Origin: Maricaulis sp048269565
GTDB lineage: Bacteria; Pseudomonadota; Alphaproteobacteria; Caulobacterales; Maricaulaceae
NCBI RefSeq assembly: GCF_048269565.1
Contig: NZ_JBLXIK010000006.1
Span: 62,001-126,000, forward strand
Direction of reading: 5' to 3'
Length of the DNA: 64,000 nucleotides
The stretch's first letter is position 1. Each line of letters starts with the position of its first letter. A program made the position numbers and the translations under genes. Of the stretch, positions 52,746 to 61,272 are shown piece after piece. The notes beneath the pieces were generated by a model. That model was not told where the DNA came from, searched no databases, and saw nothing but the letters and a program-made list of their open reading frames with translations.

Positions 52746-54460
52746 CAGAAGGCCTGGCCGAGACTGAAATAGATCTGGAAGGCGGTCTCGCCGCTCTCGC
52801 GGTCGAGCGGGGTTGCGATATCAAAGCGCACGGGGGCGAAGTCGAAATAATAGCGCGCGCCAACGCCGATTGCGGAACGCAAATCGGAAAACCCCGGCGT
52901 GGTTTCGCTGGCCGCAGCGCCGGAGTCGAGGAAGGCCACGGCACCCCAGCGCCCCGGCGAACGCCAGCGCAATTCCAGGCTCGTCTCGGTCACCGACAAT
53001 CCGCCAAAGGGGTCATCATCGCTGCCATAGGGGCTCAGGGTCTGGTAGTCGAAACCGCGCACCGATCCGCCACCGCCGGCATAGAAGCGCAAGTCGGCGG
53101 GAACATTCTCGGCATTGGTGCCGACAATCGAGCCGACGCGCACCCGTGCGGCCGCGACGAGGCTGTCGCTGAGACGGTAATAGCTGCTGGCCCGGGCCTC
53201 GATGCGGACATAGCGCGACTCGACATCGCCGAAGGTTGTCGCCGGCGAGAGCGTGAGCTGGGCGCGGAAGCCGTCAACCGGATCGAGGCTGTCGCTGCGT
53301 GAGTCATAGGTCGCGCTCAGATCCAGCGCCAGGGTGTTGGCGTCGACCGTGCCGTCCACATCGGTCACCTGCGAGATGTCGAACCGTGTCCCGGCGCCAT
53401 ATTCGACCAGGCGCCCGACCTTGCGCGTCACGCCGGCACGCATCAGGAGTTCGGTCTGGTCGTAGGCGTCGGTCTCCTGGGTGTGCAGACCGGTATTGAA
53501 GGACAGGGTCTGCTGGTAACGGCGCCAGTGGGGCAGGGTCAGCGTGGCGCTGATCCCCTGCTGCAGGGTCGCGACGCCCGCCTGGATGGCGAGGGTCTCG
53601 TCTCCCTGGAAGAGATTGCGGCGCTTCCAGTCGAAATTCGCGCCAGCGCCTTCGCTGGTGGCAAAGCTCAGCGAGGCTTCGATACTGTGGCGCGATGCCG
53701 GTGTCAGCGCGACCCGCACCGGGCGTTCGCCGGTGGCCGGATCAACATCACCGAGCATGACCTGCGAGGTGCGCACGCTGGCCAGCGTGTCGAGCCGGCG
53801 TTGATATTCCAGCACTTCGCTACGGCTGGCGGTGGCACCCTGGTTCAGGGGCGACAGGCCGGCGACGAAGCCGGGCCGCCAGCCCTCGCTTGTCAGTTCG
53901 AACGGGCCGTAAACCGAATATGGACCGGTATCGTAGACGAATTGCACCGCGGCCGTGTCGGTGGCGTGGTCAATGGTGACGGTGCGTTCGCCGGTTTCGG
54001 CGCTGGGCCAGCCGGCGTCCTGCAGCGCCGCCAGCCCGAGCGCGTCGCTGGCGATGACCTCGGCCGCCCGCAGCGGCGCATCGACGCCCAGCGTGATGGC
54101 CTCGCGTGCGATCGCCGCGGCGGCAGCATCGGGTGTGGTTGCCGCATCAATGGTCGCGATCCGGACCTGTGGGCCGAGGGTGATGTGAATCACCGCCAGC
54201 GAATCGTCACCGATCCGCGGGTCGACCCGCGACCGGTAATAGCCCTCGGACCGCAGCAGGCGGCGCGCCCGATCGGCGGCGCTGCGCGCCTGGCGCAGGG
54301 GACTGTCGGCGGGATTGTCGGACTCCGTGCGTTCGCCGACCGCCGCGACCAGGGCGGCGAGCAGGACAGGGTCCTCGACGCCCTCAACGGACGCGAGCGG
54401 CGCGGCAAGGGCCGGCGTGCCAATTGTCAGGACCGCAAGTATGAGTATGAGACGCTTCAA
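52745..54460 (-). CDS. tamA: Translocation and assembly module protein TamA
   Basis: The 571-residue Omp85-family protein has a signal peptide ending near ALAAP, three POTRA-like domains (about 25-255) and a 16-strand barrel. The barrel carries the loop-6 motif VRGFDYQTLSPYG, the DSRSDSLDPVDGFR element and a terminal aromatic in SLGQAF. It is the outer-membrane partner of TamB, encoded upstream in the usual tamA-tamB order. Confidence 0.9.
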   Translation of the reverse strand: MKRLILILAVLTIGTPALAAPLASVEGVEDPVLLAALVAAVGERTESDNPADSPLRQARSAADRARRLLRSEGYYRSRVDPRIGDDSLAVIHITLGPQVRIATIDAATTPDAAAAAIAREAITLGVDAPLRAAEVIASDALGLAALQDAGWPSAETGERTVTIDHATDTAAVQFVYDTGPYSVYGPFELTSEGWRPGFVAGLSPLNQGATASRSEVLEYQRRLDTLASVRTSQVMLGDVDPATGERPVRVALTPASRHSIEASLSFATSEGAGANFDWKRRNLFQGDETLAIQAGVATLQQGISATLTLPHWRRYQQTLSFNTGLHTQETDAYDQTELLMRAGVTRKVGRLVEYGAGTRFDISQVTDVDGTVDANTLALDLSATYDSRSDSLDPVDGFRAQLTLSPATTFGDVESRYVRIEARASSYYRLSDSLVAAARVRVGSIVGTNAENVPADLRFYAGGGGSVRGFDYQTLSPYGSDDDPFGGLSVTETSLELRWRSPGRWGAVAFLDSGAAASETTPGFSDLRSAIGVGARYYFDFAPVRFDIATPLDRESGETAFQIYFSLGQAF

Positions 54461-54599
54461 GCTGGCTACCTTTCGCCACGGCTCGCTGACATATACGCAT
54501 GCGCGGGCGATCCGTCATAATTTCTCTGCACGTTTGTCCTGGCGCTCAATGCCGCACCGGCAGGTGCCGGGGTCCGGCGGGCGCGGCAATTGAGATCGT

Positions 54600-54623
54600 G
54601 CCAAATTGCCACCGCAATTTGGC
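54600..54623. promoter_or_regulatory. Perfect 10-bp inverted repeat between divergent genes
   Basis: GCCAAATTGC-CACC-GCAATTTGGC lies between tamA (minus) and the exported-protein gene (plus). It precedes both starts, so it is an operator or leader hairpin rather than a terminator. The half-site GGCAATT recurs nearby (around 54585 and 54622) and is also in the ArsR-linked dyad at 21770. Confidence 0.5.
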
Positions 54624-54661
54624 GGCAATACGGTTGGTGCAACGCGATTGGGTGGATGATC

Positions 54662-55501
54662 ATGCGGGCATTGTCTCAAGTCATTGTGGCCGCCTCAAGC
54701 CTGCTTCTGGCTGGGCCAACGGCCGGCGAGGAGATTGCCGTGGCCGTCCCCGCCACCGGGTCTGATGCGAGCGGGCGGACGATCACCGCGCGCTACTCCA
54801 GTTCGGTGCTTATCTTCCGGGTCGGCGCGATCCGCCTGACCGCCGGCATCGGGCCGGGGCATTATGAGGCCCATACGGTGGTCGAGGCTGCCGGCCTGGC
54901 GGCCCTGTTCACCGATTTCGACATCCGTGCCGAGGTCGAGGGGCTGAGTGCCCCGGGAGCTTTGGCGCCATTGCGCTATGCCCATGTCGAGCGCACGGGG
55001 TCCAAGGTGCGTGCCGTCGATATTGATTTCGCGGGCGAGATCGCCTCGGCGCAGGTGACGCCGCCTTTCGGATCACTCGGCGTGCCACCGGCGACACCGG
55101 AGCAGCGATCGGGGGTGATCGATCCGATCTCGGCGATCTTCCTGCTGTCGCAGGCGCGGGCCGGTGGTGCCGAGGCCGCGTGTTCGGGACGGATCCCGGT
55201 TTTCGACGGCAAGGCGCGCTATGATTTGCGGCTGGAAGCGGGAGGCCGTCAGACTGTCCGCACACCGGCCTGGCGCGGCGAGGCCCTGCTCTGCCATGCC
55301 TGGTATGAACCGATCGCCGGCTATGACCCCGAGGATTACCCGAGCGCGGCGGAACTGCGTCATCCGCTCGATATCTGGCTGGCACCCTTTCCGGAGCACG
55401 GCTTCTATCTTCCGGTGCGCCTGCACACACGGGCCGGTTTCGGCGGTGTGACGATCGAGGTGGCCGAGCTCGATATCAGGCCTACAATCGCGACACCCTA
55501 G
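54662..55501 (+). CDS. DUF3108-like exported protein
   Basis: The 279-residue protein has a signal peptide ending near TAGEE and a beta-rich domain. Segments such as VFDGKARYDLRLE, LLCHAWYEPIAGY and LPVRLHTRAGFGGVTIEVAEL match DUF3108, a family of periplasmic proteins of unknown role. Two cysteines (CSGRIPVFDG and LLCHAWY) are conserved in the family and could pair. ATG 54662 is preferred over ATGs at 54590 and 54656 because the signal peptide begins there. Confidence 0.7.
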   Translation: MRALSQVIVAASSLLLAGPTAGEEIAVAVPATGSDASGRTITARYSSSVLIFRVGAIRLTAGIGPGHYEAHTVVEAAGLAALFTDFDIRAEVEGLSAPGALAPLRYAHVERTGSKVRAVDIDFAGEIASAQVTPPFGSLGVPPATPEQRSGVIDPISAIFLLSQARAGGAEAACSGRIPVFDGKARYDLRLEAGGRQTVRTPAWRGEALLCHAWYEPIAGYDPEDYPSAAELRHPLDIWLAPFPEHGFYLPVRLHTRAGFGGVTIEVAELDIRPTIATP

Positions 55502-55771
55502 TCAGCCCTGATTGTGATGTCGGCGTGATGGCGGTCACAGCATCGCGCCGCTGTCCGGGCTTAGGCTCGCTCGAAGCTTGCCATGTGCAGCTTCCCTCCT
55601 CCTCCAATGCTGGGGGACGGCGGGCGCGCGAGACCTTGCCCAAAGCGAAGCCCCAACTTCGCCTCGCGCCCCGCCGGATTTTCTGCAATTCACCTTGCGA
55701 TCTGTGCGTACGCTTGCGCCATCCGGCAACTGCCGCGATCATGCCACCTGCTTGGGATCAAGGGGCACATG

Positions 55772-57817
55772 ATGAGCGGGCAGACGAAATATCGGGCGTT
55801 TATCAGTTACAGCCATGATGACAGCCGCTGGGCCCAAAGGATTCATCGCGCGCTGGAAGCCTACCGGCTGCCGGGAAACCTGGTCGGTACGGTCACGGCA
55901 CAGGGGCCGGTGCCGAAACGCCTCATCCCGATTTTCCGCGACCGCGACGATCTGCCGGCCGCCGGAGACCTGACCGCATCGGTCCGCGCCGCGCTGGCGC
56001 AGTCTGACGTGTTGATCGTGGTCTGCTCACCCGCAGCGGTGGCTTCGCGCTGGGTCAATCAGGAAATCGATGAATTCCGCAGTGTGAACCCGCAGGGGCA
56101 GATACTCGCGGCGATTGTTGCCGGCGATCCGGCCGGCGGCGGGGATGGCGAGGGCGGCAATGGCTGTTTCCCGGCAGCCTTGCTGGAGAGCGAACGATCC
56201 GAATCAGGTGCCGAACCGGTCGGCGCGGATTTTCGCTCGCGAGGTGACGGTTTCCGGATGGGCATCGTCAAGCTCGCGGCCGGCATGCTCGGTCTGCGGC
56301 TCGACCAGATCATCCAGCGCGACCTTCAGCGCCGTCAGCAGCGCGTGACTGTCGTCACGATACTGTCCCTCCTGCTCGCTGTACTCATGAGCGGTCTGAC
56401 CCTGGTCGCGTTTTCCGCGCGCTCGGAAGCCGAACGCCGCAAGGCTGATGCCGAGGATTTGATCGAGTTCATGTTGAGTGACCTGCAAGACAAGCTGGAG
56501 CCAGTCGGCCGCCTCGATGTGCTCGACGCGGTCGGGGAGAAGGTTCTCGCCTATTATGCGGCGCAGCCGACGCGGCAATTGTCGGCCGATGCGCTGGGCC
56601 GCCAGTCGCGTGCCTTCCACCTGCTGGGCGAAATCGAATCCGCCGAAGGCGATCTGGAAGCCGCCTACGGGCATTTCCGCCGCGCCTATGACGCAACGGA
56701 TCAGCTCCTGCAGATCGCCGGCGATGATCCGGACCGGATATTCGAACACTCCCAGAGCGCTTTCTGGGTTGGCTACTATGCCTGGCGCCGGGGCCGGCTC
56801 GATGACGCCGAGGCGCAATTCCTCGAATATCGGGACCTTGCCGCGCGCCTGACCGGGATCGATGCCGACAATATGGACTGGCTGGCCGAGCGGGCCTACG
56901 CCAACACGAATCTCGGCGTGATCTATCTCCAGTCGGCGCGCCTGCCGGAGGCCCGTGAGGCTTTCCTTGCCGCAGCAGAGCTGGTCGCGGACCTTGCGGC
57001 GCGCCAGCCTGACTCCATCCAGGCGCATGTCGACCACGCCAATGCGCTGGCCTGGGTCGCGACGGTGTTCGAGATGACGGACGGTCGCGACGCCGCGATT
57101 TCTGCCCGCCAGCAGGAAATCGCGATTTATGAGGATCAGCTCGCGGCCGAAGTTGATGACTGGAATATTCGCCGCGATGCCATCAATGCCGAACGCGCCC
57201 TGGCGCGCCTGCTGATCGCGCCTGGGCCGGACACGCCGGCCGCAGACCTGCAGACGGCGCTGGGGATACTCGAGGCGACCTCGTTCGAGGCCGATGCCCT
57301 GCTTCAGCGCGATCCGGCCAACGGGAACTGGCGTCTGACTTCGGTGCGACAACGCCTGTGGCTGGCACAGGCGCGCCTGCTCGCCGGGGATACGGCCGGC
57401 GCGCGCGAGGCCTATCTCGATGCCTCGGCCTATATGGCGCATCCGTCATGGATGTCCGATACCAGCGCCCGAATCGCGGAAACCCGGCTCTATGCGGGTC
57501 TGGTCGAGGCGCGGATATTCGTCGCGATGGCGCAATTTGAGCCGGCGCGTCTGCGCCTGGACCAGTTGATGACCTCGCTGGTGGCTGAATCCAACTGGCA
57601 GACCGAATTCCAGTATGGTCCCTATCTGTTTGCTGCGGCGGCCAATGAGCTGGCCAGTTTGGAAGCGCGGCGGGGCGGCGATGAAGCCGCGGCGACGCTG
57701 CGGACACATATGGTGACGATCCTGACGCCGATTGCCGGTCAGCTGCGGCTCGACGCGGCAACGGAATTTCACCGAGCCCAGTCCATGATCGCTTCCGGTG
57801 ATATGGCTGCGCACTAG
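55772..57817 (+). CDS. TIR-domain transmembrane TPR protein
   Basis: The 681-residue protein has an N-terminal bacterial TIR domain (about 6-120). It begins YRAFISYSHDD and holds the putative NADase Glu-98 in SRWVNQEIDEF. A Gly-rich linker, a conserved helix (KLAAGMLGLRLDQIIQRDLQRR), one membrane helix (192-214) and about 450 residues of TPR-like helical repeats follow. TIR thus faces the cytoplasm and the TPR part the periplasm. AAGGGG precedes ATG 55772 by 6 nt. It is the first of three closely spaced genes (gaps of 60 and 52 nt) ending in a nucleotide cyclase. A signalling or defence effector role is inferred. Confidence 0.85.
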   Translation: MSGQTKYRAFISYSHDDSRWAQRIHRALEAYRLPGNLVGTVTAQGPVPKRLIPIFRDRDDLPAAGDLTASVRAALAQSDVLIVVCSPAAVASRWVNQEIDEFRSVNPQGQILAAIVAGDPAGGGDGEGGNGCFPAALLESERSESGAEPVGADFRSRGDGFRMGIVKLAAGMLGLRLDQIIQRDLQRRQQRVTVVTILSLLLAVLMSGLTLVAFSARSEAERRKADAEDLIEFMLSDLQDKLEPVGRLDVLDAVGEKVLAYYAAQPTRQLSADALGRQSRAFHLLGEIESAEGDLEAAYGHFRRAYDATDQLLQIAGDDPDRIFEHSQSAFWVGYYAWRRGRLDDAEAQFLEYRDLAARLTGIDADNMDWLAERAYANTNLGVIYLQSARLPEAREAFLAAAELVADLAARQPDSIQAHVDHANALAWVATVFEMTDGRDAAISARQQEIAIYEDQLAAEVDDWNIRRDAINAERALARLLIAPGPDTPAADLQTALGILEATSFEADALLQRDPANGNWRLTSVRQRLWLAQARLLAGDTAGAREAYLDASAYMAHPSWMSDTSARIAETRLYAGLVEARIFVAMAQFEPARLRLDQLMTSLVAESNWQTEFQYGPYLFAAAANELASLEARRGGDEAAATLRTHMVTILTPIAGQLRLDAATEFHRAQSMIASGDMAAH

Positions 57818-57837
57818 ATCCATACGGGATCGCCCAC

Positions 57838-57857
57838 GCGGCCGGTCGATCGGCCGC
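57838..57857 (+). promoter_or_regulatory. Intercistronic hairpin after the TIR gene
   Basis: GCGGCCG-GTCGAT-CGGCCGC forms a 7-bp GC stem between the TIR gene and the next gene. It has no T-tract; it may tune relative expression. Confidence 0.4.
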
Positions 57858-57877
57858 ACGCATGGAGGTCGAGCACA

Positions 57878-58486
57878 GTGACAAGTTTCCCCGAGATGAG
57901 CGGACTGGACGGGACCCGGGTCCAGACCCAGCTGCTGGCCGCGCCCTCCCGAAGTTTCGAGTGCACACAGCTGAGCCTGAGCACGATGCGCGACAGCAGT
58001 TTCGTGGTCCTGACCGGCAGCGATCATGAGCGCCCCGCATTCACCGACACCGAAATTCAGCTGATCATCGACACATTCGATGCGGTGGTCACCGGCAACC
58101 CCGCTGCCGGCGCGGCGCAGTTGCGTGCGCTCGCCCATACAGCGCTTGCACCGCTGTGGACGCCGGGAAACAGTGTCTCGCCCAGCCCCTATGACCTGAC
58201 CGTGCATTCCGCCAGCCGGCTGATATTCTTCCTCAGCAAGGAGAACTGGAGCTTTGAGCCGGCGCGCATCAAGCTGAAGACCAGCTTCGGCGGCGGCGAA
58301 TTCGGTGGCCTCAACTGGCTCGTTCTCAATGGTGTGAGCCTGGAGCCCAGGGCCTTCGAACTGGTCGATAGCTGCACACAGACCGGCGAATCCTTTGAAT
58401 TCGCGCTGTTTATCGATGTCGCCCAGGCGGGCGGATCGCAGCATACGCGTCTGATTGTCGATCCGATCATCAAGAATGAAGATTGA
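57878..58486 (+). CDS. Unknown protein between TIR and cyclase genes
   Basis: The 202-residue protein starts at GTG 57878 with GGAGG 9 nt upstream. It has no signal peptide or membrane helix and looks like a soluble alpha/beta protein with segments SSFVVLTGSDH, PYDLTVHSASRLIFFLSK and FALFIDVAQAGGSQHTRLIVDPII. I do not recognise a family or catalytic motif. Its conserved position between the TIR and cyclase genes suggests an adaptor, sensor or regulator of one of them (inference). Confidence 0.6.
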   Translation: MTSFPEMSGLDGTRVQTQLLAAPSRSFECTQLSLSTMRDSSFVVLTGSDHERPAFTDTEIQLIIDTFDAVVTGNPAAGAAQLRALAHTALAPLWTPGNSVSPSPYDLTVHSASRLIFFLSKENWSFEPARIKLKTSFGGGEFGGLNWLVLNGVSLEPRAFELVDSCTQTGESFEFALFIDVAQAGGSQHTRLIVDPIIKNED

Positions 58487-58538
58487 CCGGGCAGCGATCA
58501 TCGGGCCCTTTTGAACCGGGACGATCGCTGGAGGGCGA

Positions 58539-60359
58539 ATGCGCCGCGTAATCCTTGAACGGTTCAATCAGGGCGATCTCGCCCGCGCCTATGACTTGTG
58601 CCTGGCGGCCGCGGCGCGGCATCCGGACGATGGCTGGTTCAAGCATCGCGCGGTGCTCTGCCTGGTGCGTTCGGGCGCGCTGGAGCGTGCCGAGCTGGAT
58701 TTTCGCCGCTTTCGTCTCGCCGAGGCCAGCCATGACGAGGACAGCCTCGCGCTCGGCGCGCGTCTGCGCAAAAGCATGGCGCTGGAGGCGCGCGGTGACC
58801 AGGTGCAGACCCTGGCGCGGGTCGCGGCCGGGCAATATGACCGGATATTTGCCCAGACCGGCGGCCATTATCCGGGCATCAATGCCGCCACCCTCTACCT
58901 GCTCGCCGGTGATCGTGCCCGTTCCGATGCGCTGGCGCGCCAGGTGCTGGGCTCCTGCCGCAATGCGGGTCCGGTGGATGCGGAGGAGGCCTATTACCGG
59001 CTGGCCTCCCAGGCCGAGGCCCATCTTCTGCTCGGCGATGCCGGAGCCGCCAGGCTGGCATTACAGTCGGCGATCGCCTGTGACCCCGGCAATACCATGG
59101 CCCATGCGACAACGATCCGGCAATTGCGCATGGTGGTGCGCTTGCTGCAGCTCGAAGCGTACTGGCTGCGCGATCTCGAGCCGCCCAGGCCGTGCCATTT
59201 CGCCGGCCATCTCTTCCATTGCCCCGTTGGATCCGACGGCATTGCGCCGGCGCGCGAGGCCGGGCTTGCCCTGACACTCGCAGAGACCTTCGAGCGCGAG
59301 CGGATCGGGCCCGCCTATGGTGCGATCGCCGCTGGCGCAGACATTCTGGTCGCCGAAGCCGCGATCGCGCGCGGCAATGAACTGCACCTGGTCCTGCCGG
59401 TGCCCGTCAATGTTTTCATTGATGCCTCGGTGCGGCCGCTCGGTCGCAAATGGGTCCAGCGCTGCGAGGACTGCCTCTCCCATGCGGCCGCGATCCATGA
59501 GGTGACGACGGATCGCAAGCTGTTGTCAGGCGAGCATATCCGCTTCGCCAGCGAGGTGGCGATGGGGTTGACGCGGATGCGGGCCAGTGCGCTGGCGACA
59601 TCGCCGGTCCAGCTCCTGGTCGCCGAGGACGCAGCCAGTGCCCGGCGCTTTGGAACGCTGCATGATCGCAATGTCTGGAGCGAGGCGGGCCTGAAACAGG
59701 TCGTGGTGCCGGTGAGCGGCCTGGAGCGGTATCGGGCCGAGGCTTCTGAAGGGGCAACCAGCGACCCGGATTTTGAACAGGTGCTGCGCGCCATTCTGTT
59801 TGTGGATGTCTGCGGTTCCTCGACTGTCGCTGACGATCTTGTGCCGGTTTTCGTGAAATCGATCATGCGTGTGCTGGCGCAGGTATGCCGCCAGATTGAA
59901 CCGGCCCCGCTGCACGCCAATAGCTGGGGCGACGGGCTGTTCCTGGCTTTCCACGGTGTTGACGAGGCCGCCCGCGCGGCGGACCGGTTACGTAGCGCCT
60001 TCTCGGCGATCGACCTTGCCGCGCTCGGACTGCCCGATGGCCTGGCGCTCCGGATTGGCGGCCATTACGGCCCGGTCCATGAGGGCGAGGATCCGCTGCG
60101 CCGGGTGCCGACCCTGTTTGGCGGCCAGGTGGCGATCGCCTCGCGGATCGAGCGCGCGACCGTGCCGGGCTCGATCTTTGTCAGCGCGCCGTTCGCGGCC
60201 GCACTGGCCATGACCAGTGGCGGCGAGTTCCGCTGCGAATATGTGGGTCAGACGGCGATTGATGCCTCGATGCCGGAGATCGGGATGTACAGCCTGCGCG
60301 CCGTTGCTGCCGATTGCCCGGCCGCGCTGGACGACGCGGCGTCAGCCCGGGGTGCCTAG
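58539..60359 (+). CDS. Class III nucleotide cyclase with TRAF-binding (TPR-S) N-terminus
   Basis: The 606-residue protein has three parts. Residues 1-215 form a helical repeat region with HYPGINAATLYLLAGDRARSDALARQVL (110-137), the hallmark of the MAP3K/ASK TRAF-binding (DUF4071, TPR-S) family. Residues 225-390 form a Rossmann-like domain (GAIAAGADILVAEAAIARGNELHLVLP). Residues 412-590 are a class III cyclase. Metal Asp-423 (FVDVCGS) and Asp-465 (SWGDG) and Arg-536 are present. The adenine-selecting Lys and Asp positions are Asn-461 and Gly-529, and the transition-state Asn is Ala-532. GGAGG precedes the start by 6 nt. The product nucleotide cannot be assigned. Confidence 0.85.
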   Translation: MRRVILERFNQGDLARAYDLCLAAAARHPDDGWFKHRAVLCLVRSGALERAELDFRRFRLAEASHDEDSLALGARLRKSMALEARGDQVQTLARVAAGQYDRIFAQTGGHYPGINAATLYLLAGDRARSDALARQVLGSCRNAGPVDAEEAYYRLASQAEAHLLLGDAGAARLALQSAIACDPGNTMAHATTIRQLRMVVRLLQLEAYWLRDLEPPRPCHFAGHLFHCPVGSDGIAPAREAGLALTLAETFERERIGPAYGAIAAGADILVAEAAIARGNELHLVLPVPVNVFIDASVRPLGRKWVQRCEDCLSHAAAIHEVTTDRKLLSGEHIRFASEVAMGLTRMRASALATSPVQLLVAEDAASARRFGTLHDRNVWSEAGLKQVVVPVSGLERYRAEASEGATSDPDFEQVLRAILFVDVCGSSTVADDLVPVFVKSIMRVLAQVCRQIEPAPLHANSWGDGLFLAFHGVDEAARAADRLRSAFSAIDLAALGLPDGLALRIGGHYGPVHEGEDPLRRVPTLFGGQVAIASRIERATVPGSIFVSAPFAAALAMTSGGEFRCEYVGQTAIDASMPEIGMYSLRAVAADCPAALDDAASARGA

Positions 60360-61025
60360 CCGTGCCAGATGGTCGGGATCCACGAGTTCAAAGGCGTTCT
60401 TGCGCCGCCGCAGCATGCCGCGGCGCTCCAGCCCGCTGATCGTGCGTGATACTGTTTCGCGCGTCGTATTGACCCTGAGGGCAATCGCCGTCAGCGACGG
60501 GATCGGCTGGATGATGCGGGTGCGGCCCGCTTGCGAGCTTTCGGACATGCGCAGGATCTCGGCATAGATGCGTCCTGGCGCAGACAGGGCCGAAAGCTCG
60601 AACATGCGCTGGGTGGTATGGTGAACCCGGTGGGCCAGGATGCGCGATAGCGCCAGGCCAAGATCGCCATATTGCTGCAGCAGCTCCAGGAAGGCGTTGG
60701 CGGTATAGCTCGCCAGCTCGCAATCGGTCTCGGCGATGATTTCGGAGGTTCGCGGACGGCCGGTCAGGGCTGCGAGTTCACCGATGATCGTGCCCGGCTT
60801 CAGCGTGTCGAGCCAGATTTCCTGTCCGCCCTCGGAGAGCAGAACGACCCGCGCCGTGCCGTCGAGAACGAGGAAAACCTGATCCTCCGGATCGTCCTGG
60901 GCGATGATGCTGGTGCCAGCCGCGAAGTGCCGGATTTCGGCACGCGATTCCAGCGCCGCGCGGGTGTCCCCATTTGTCAGAAAAAGAGCATCCAGGGCCC
61001 GAGCCCAGGATTTTTCCGCCGCCAT
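60342..61025 (-). CDS. CRP/FNR-family regulator
   Basis: The 227-residue protein has an N-terminal cyclic-nucleotide-binding domain with the phosphate-binding cassette GELAALTGRPRTSE (Gly-82, Glu-83, Arg-92, Thr-93). A long C-helix and a winged helix-turn-helix (SLTAIALRVNTTRETVSRTISGLERRGML) follow. It lacks the FNR cysteine cluster. It is convergent with the cyclase gene (18-nt overlap) and may respond to its product. GGGGAC precedes ATG 61025; the longer in-frame start at 61094 is less likely. Confidence 0.85.
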   Translation of the reverse strand: MAAEKSWARALDALFLTNGDTRAALESRAEIRHFAAGTSIIAQDDPEDQVFLVLDGTARVVLLSEGGQEIWLDTLKPGTIIGELAALTGRPRTSEIIAETDCELASYTANAFLELLQQYGDLGLALSRILAHRVHHTTQRMFELSALSAPGRIYAEILRMSESSQAGRTRIIQPIPSLTAIALRVNTTRETVSRTISGLERRGMLRRRKNAFELVDPDHLARLGTPG

Positions 61026-61065
61026 GCGTGTCCCCGTCTCGCAAATAGTTGCTTCGTAGGGATAT

Positions 61066-61117
61066 TTACGGATCGAACCGGGGAAGGCCAGCAAAAAAGA
61101 CGGTCCGTTACGGATCG
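61066..61117. repeat. Direct repeat upstream of the CRP-like gene
   Basis: TTACGGATCG occurs at 61066-61075 and 61108-61117, 42 bp apart start to start, about four helical turns, within the CRP-like / M14 divergent intergenic region. It could be a pair of regulator sites. Confidence 0.4.
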
Positions 61118-61272
61118 GCGCCGCCCATGTCGCAGTGTCGCCGCGCCTGCGCGGTCACCCGCTCCGGTGCCGGCGCGTAGCCCCCGTCCGCGACAAGCCG
61201 GTGTCACAGCATCAAGGCTTTCACGGCGCGCCGAAAACCTGCTTTACTGGACCCAGGAAAGACGGGGATTCA

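Noticed and set aside
50049..52772. Long plus-strand frames opposite tamB
   Set aside because: They arise from codon bias of the real minus-strand gene and lack motifs or ribosome-binding sites.
55502..55771. In-frame N-terminal extension of the TIR protein from 55583
   Set aside because: The extension is Pro/Arg/Cys-rich and unlike TIR proteins; AAGGGG at the right distance supports ATG 55772.
55772..60359. Direct assignment as a Pycsar system
   Set aside because: The TIR protein has no cyclic-nucleotide-binding domain and the cyclase carries a TPR-S region, so the known architecture is not matched.
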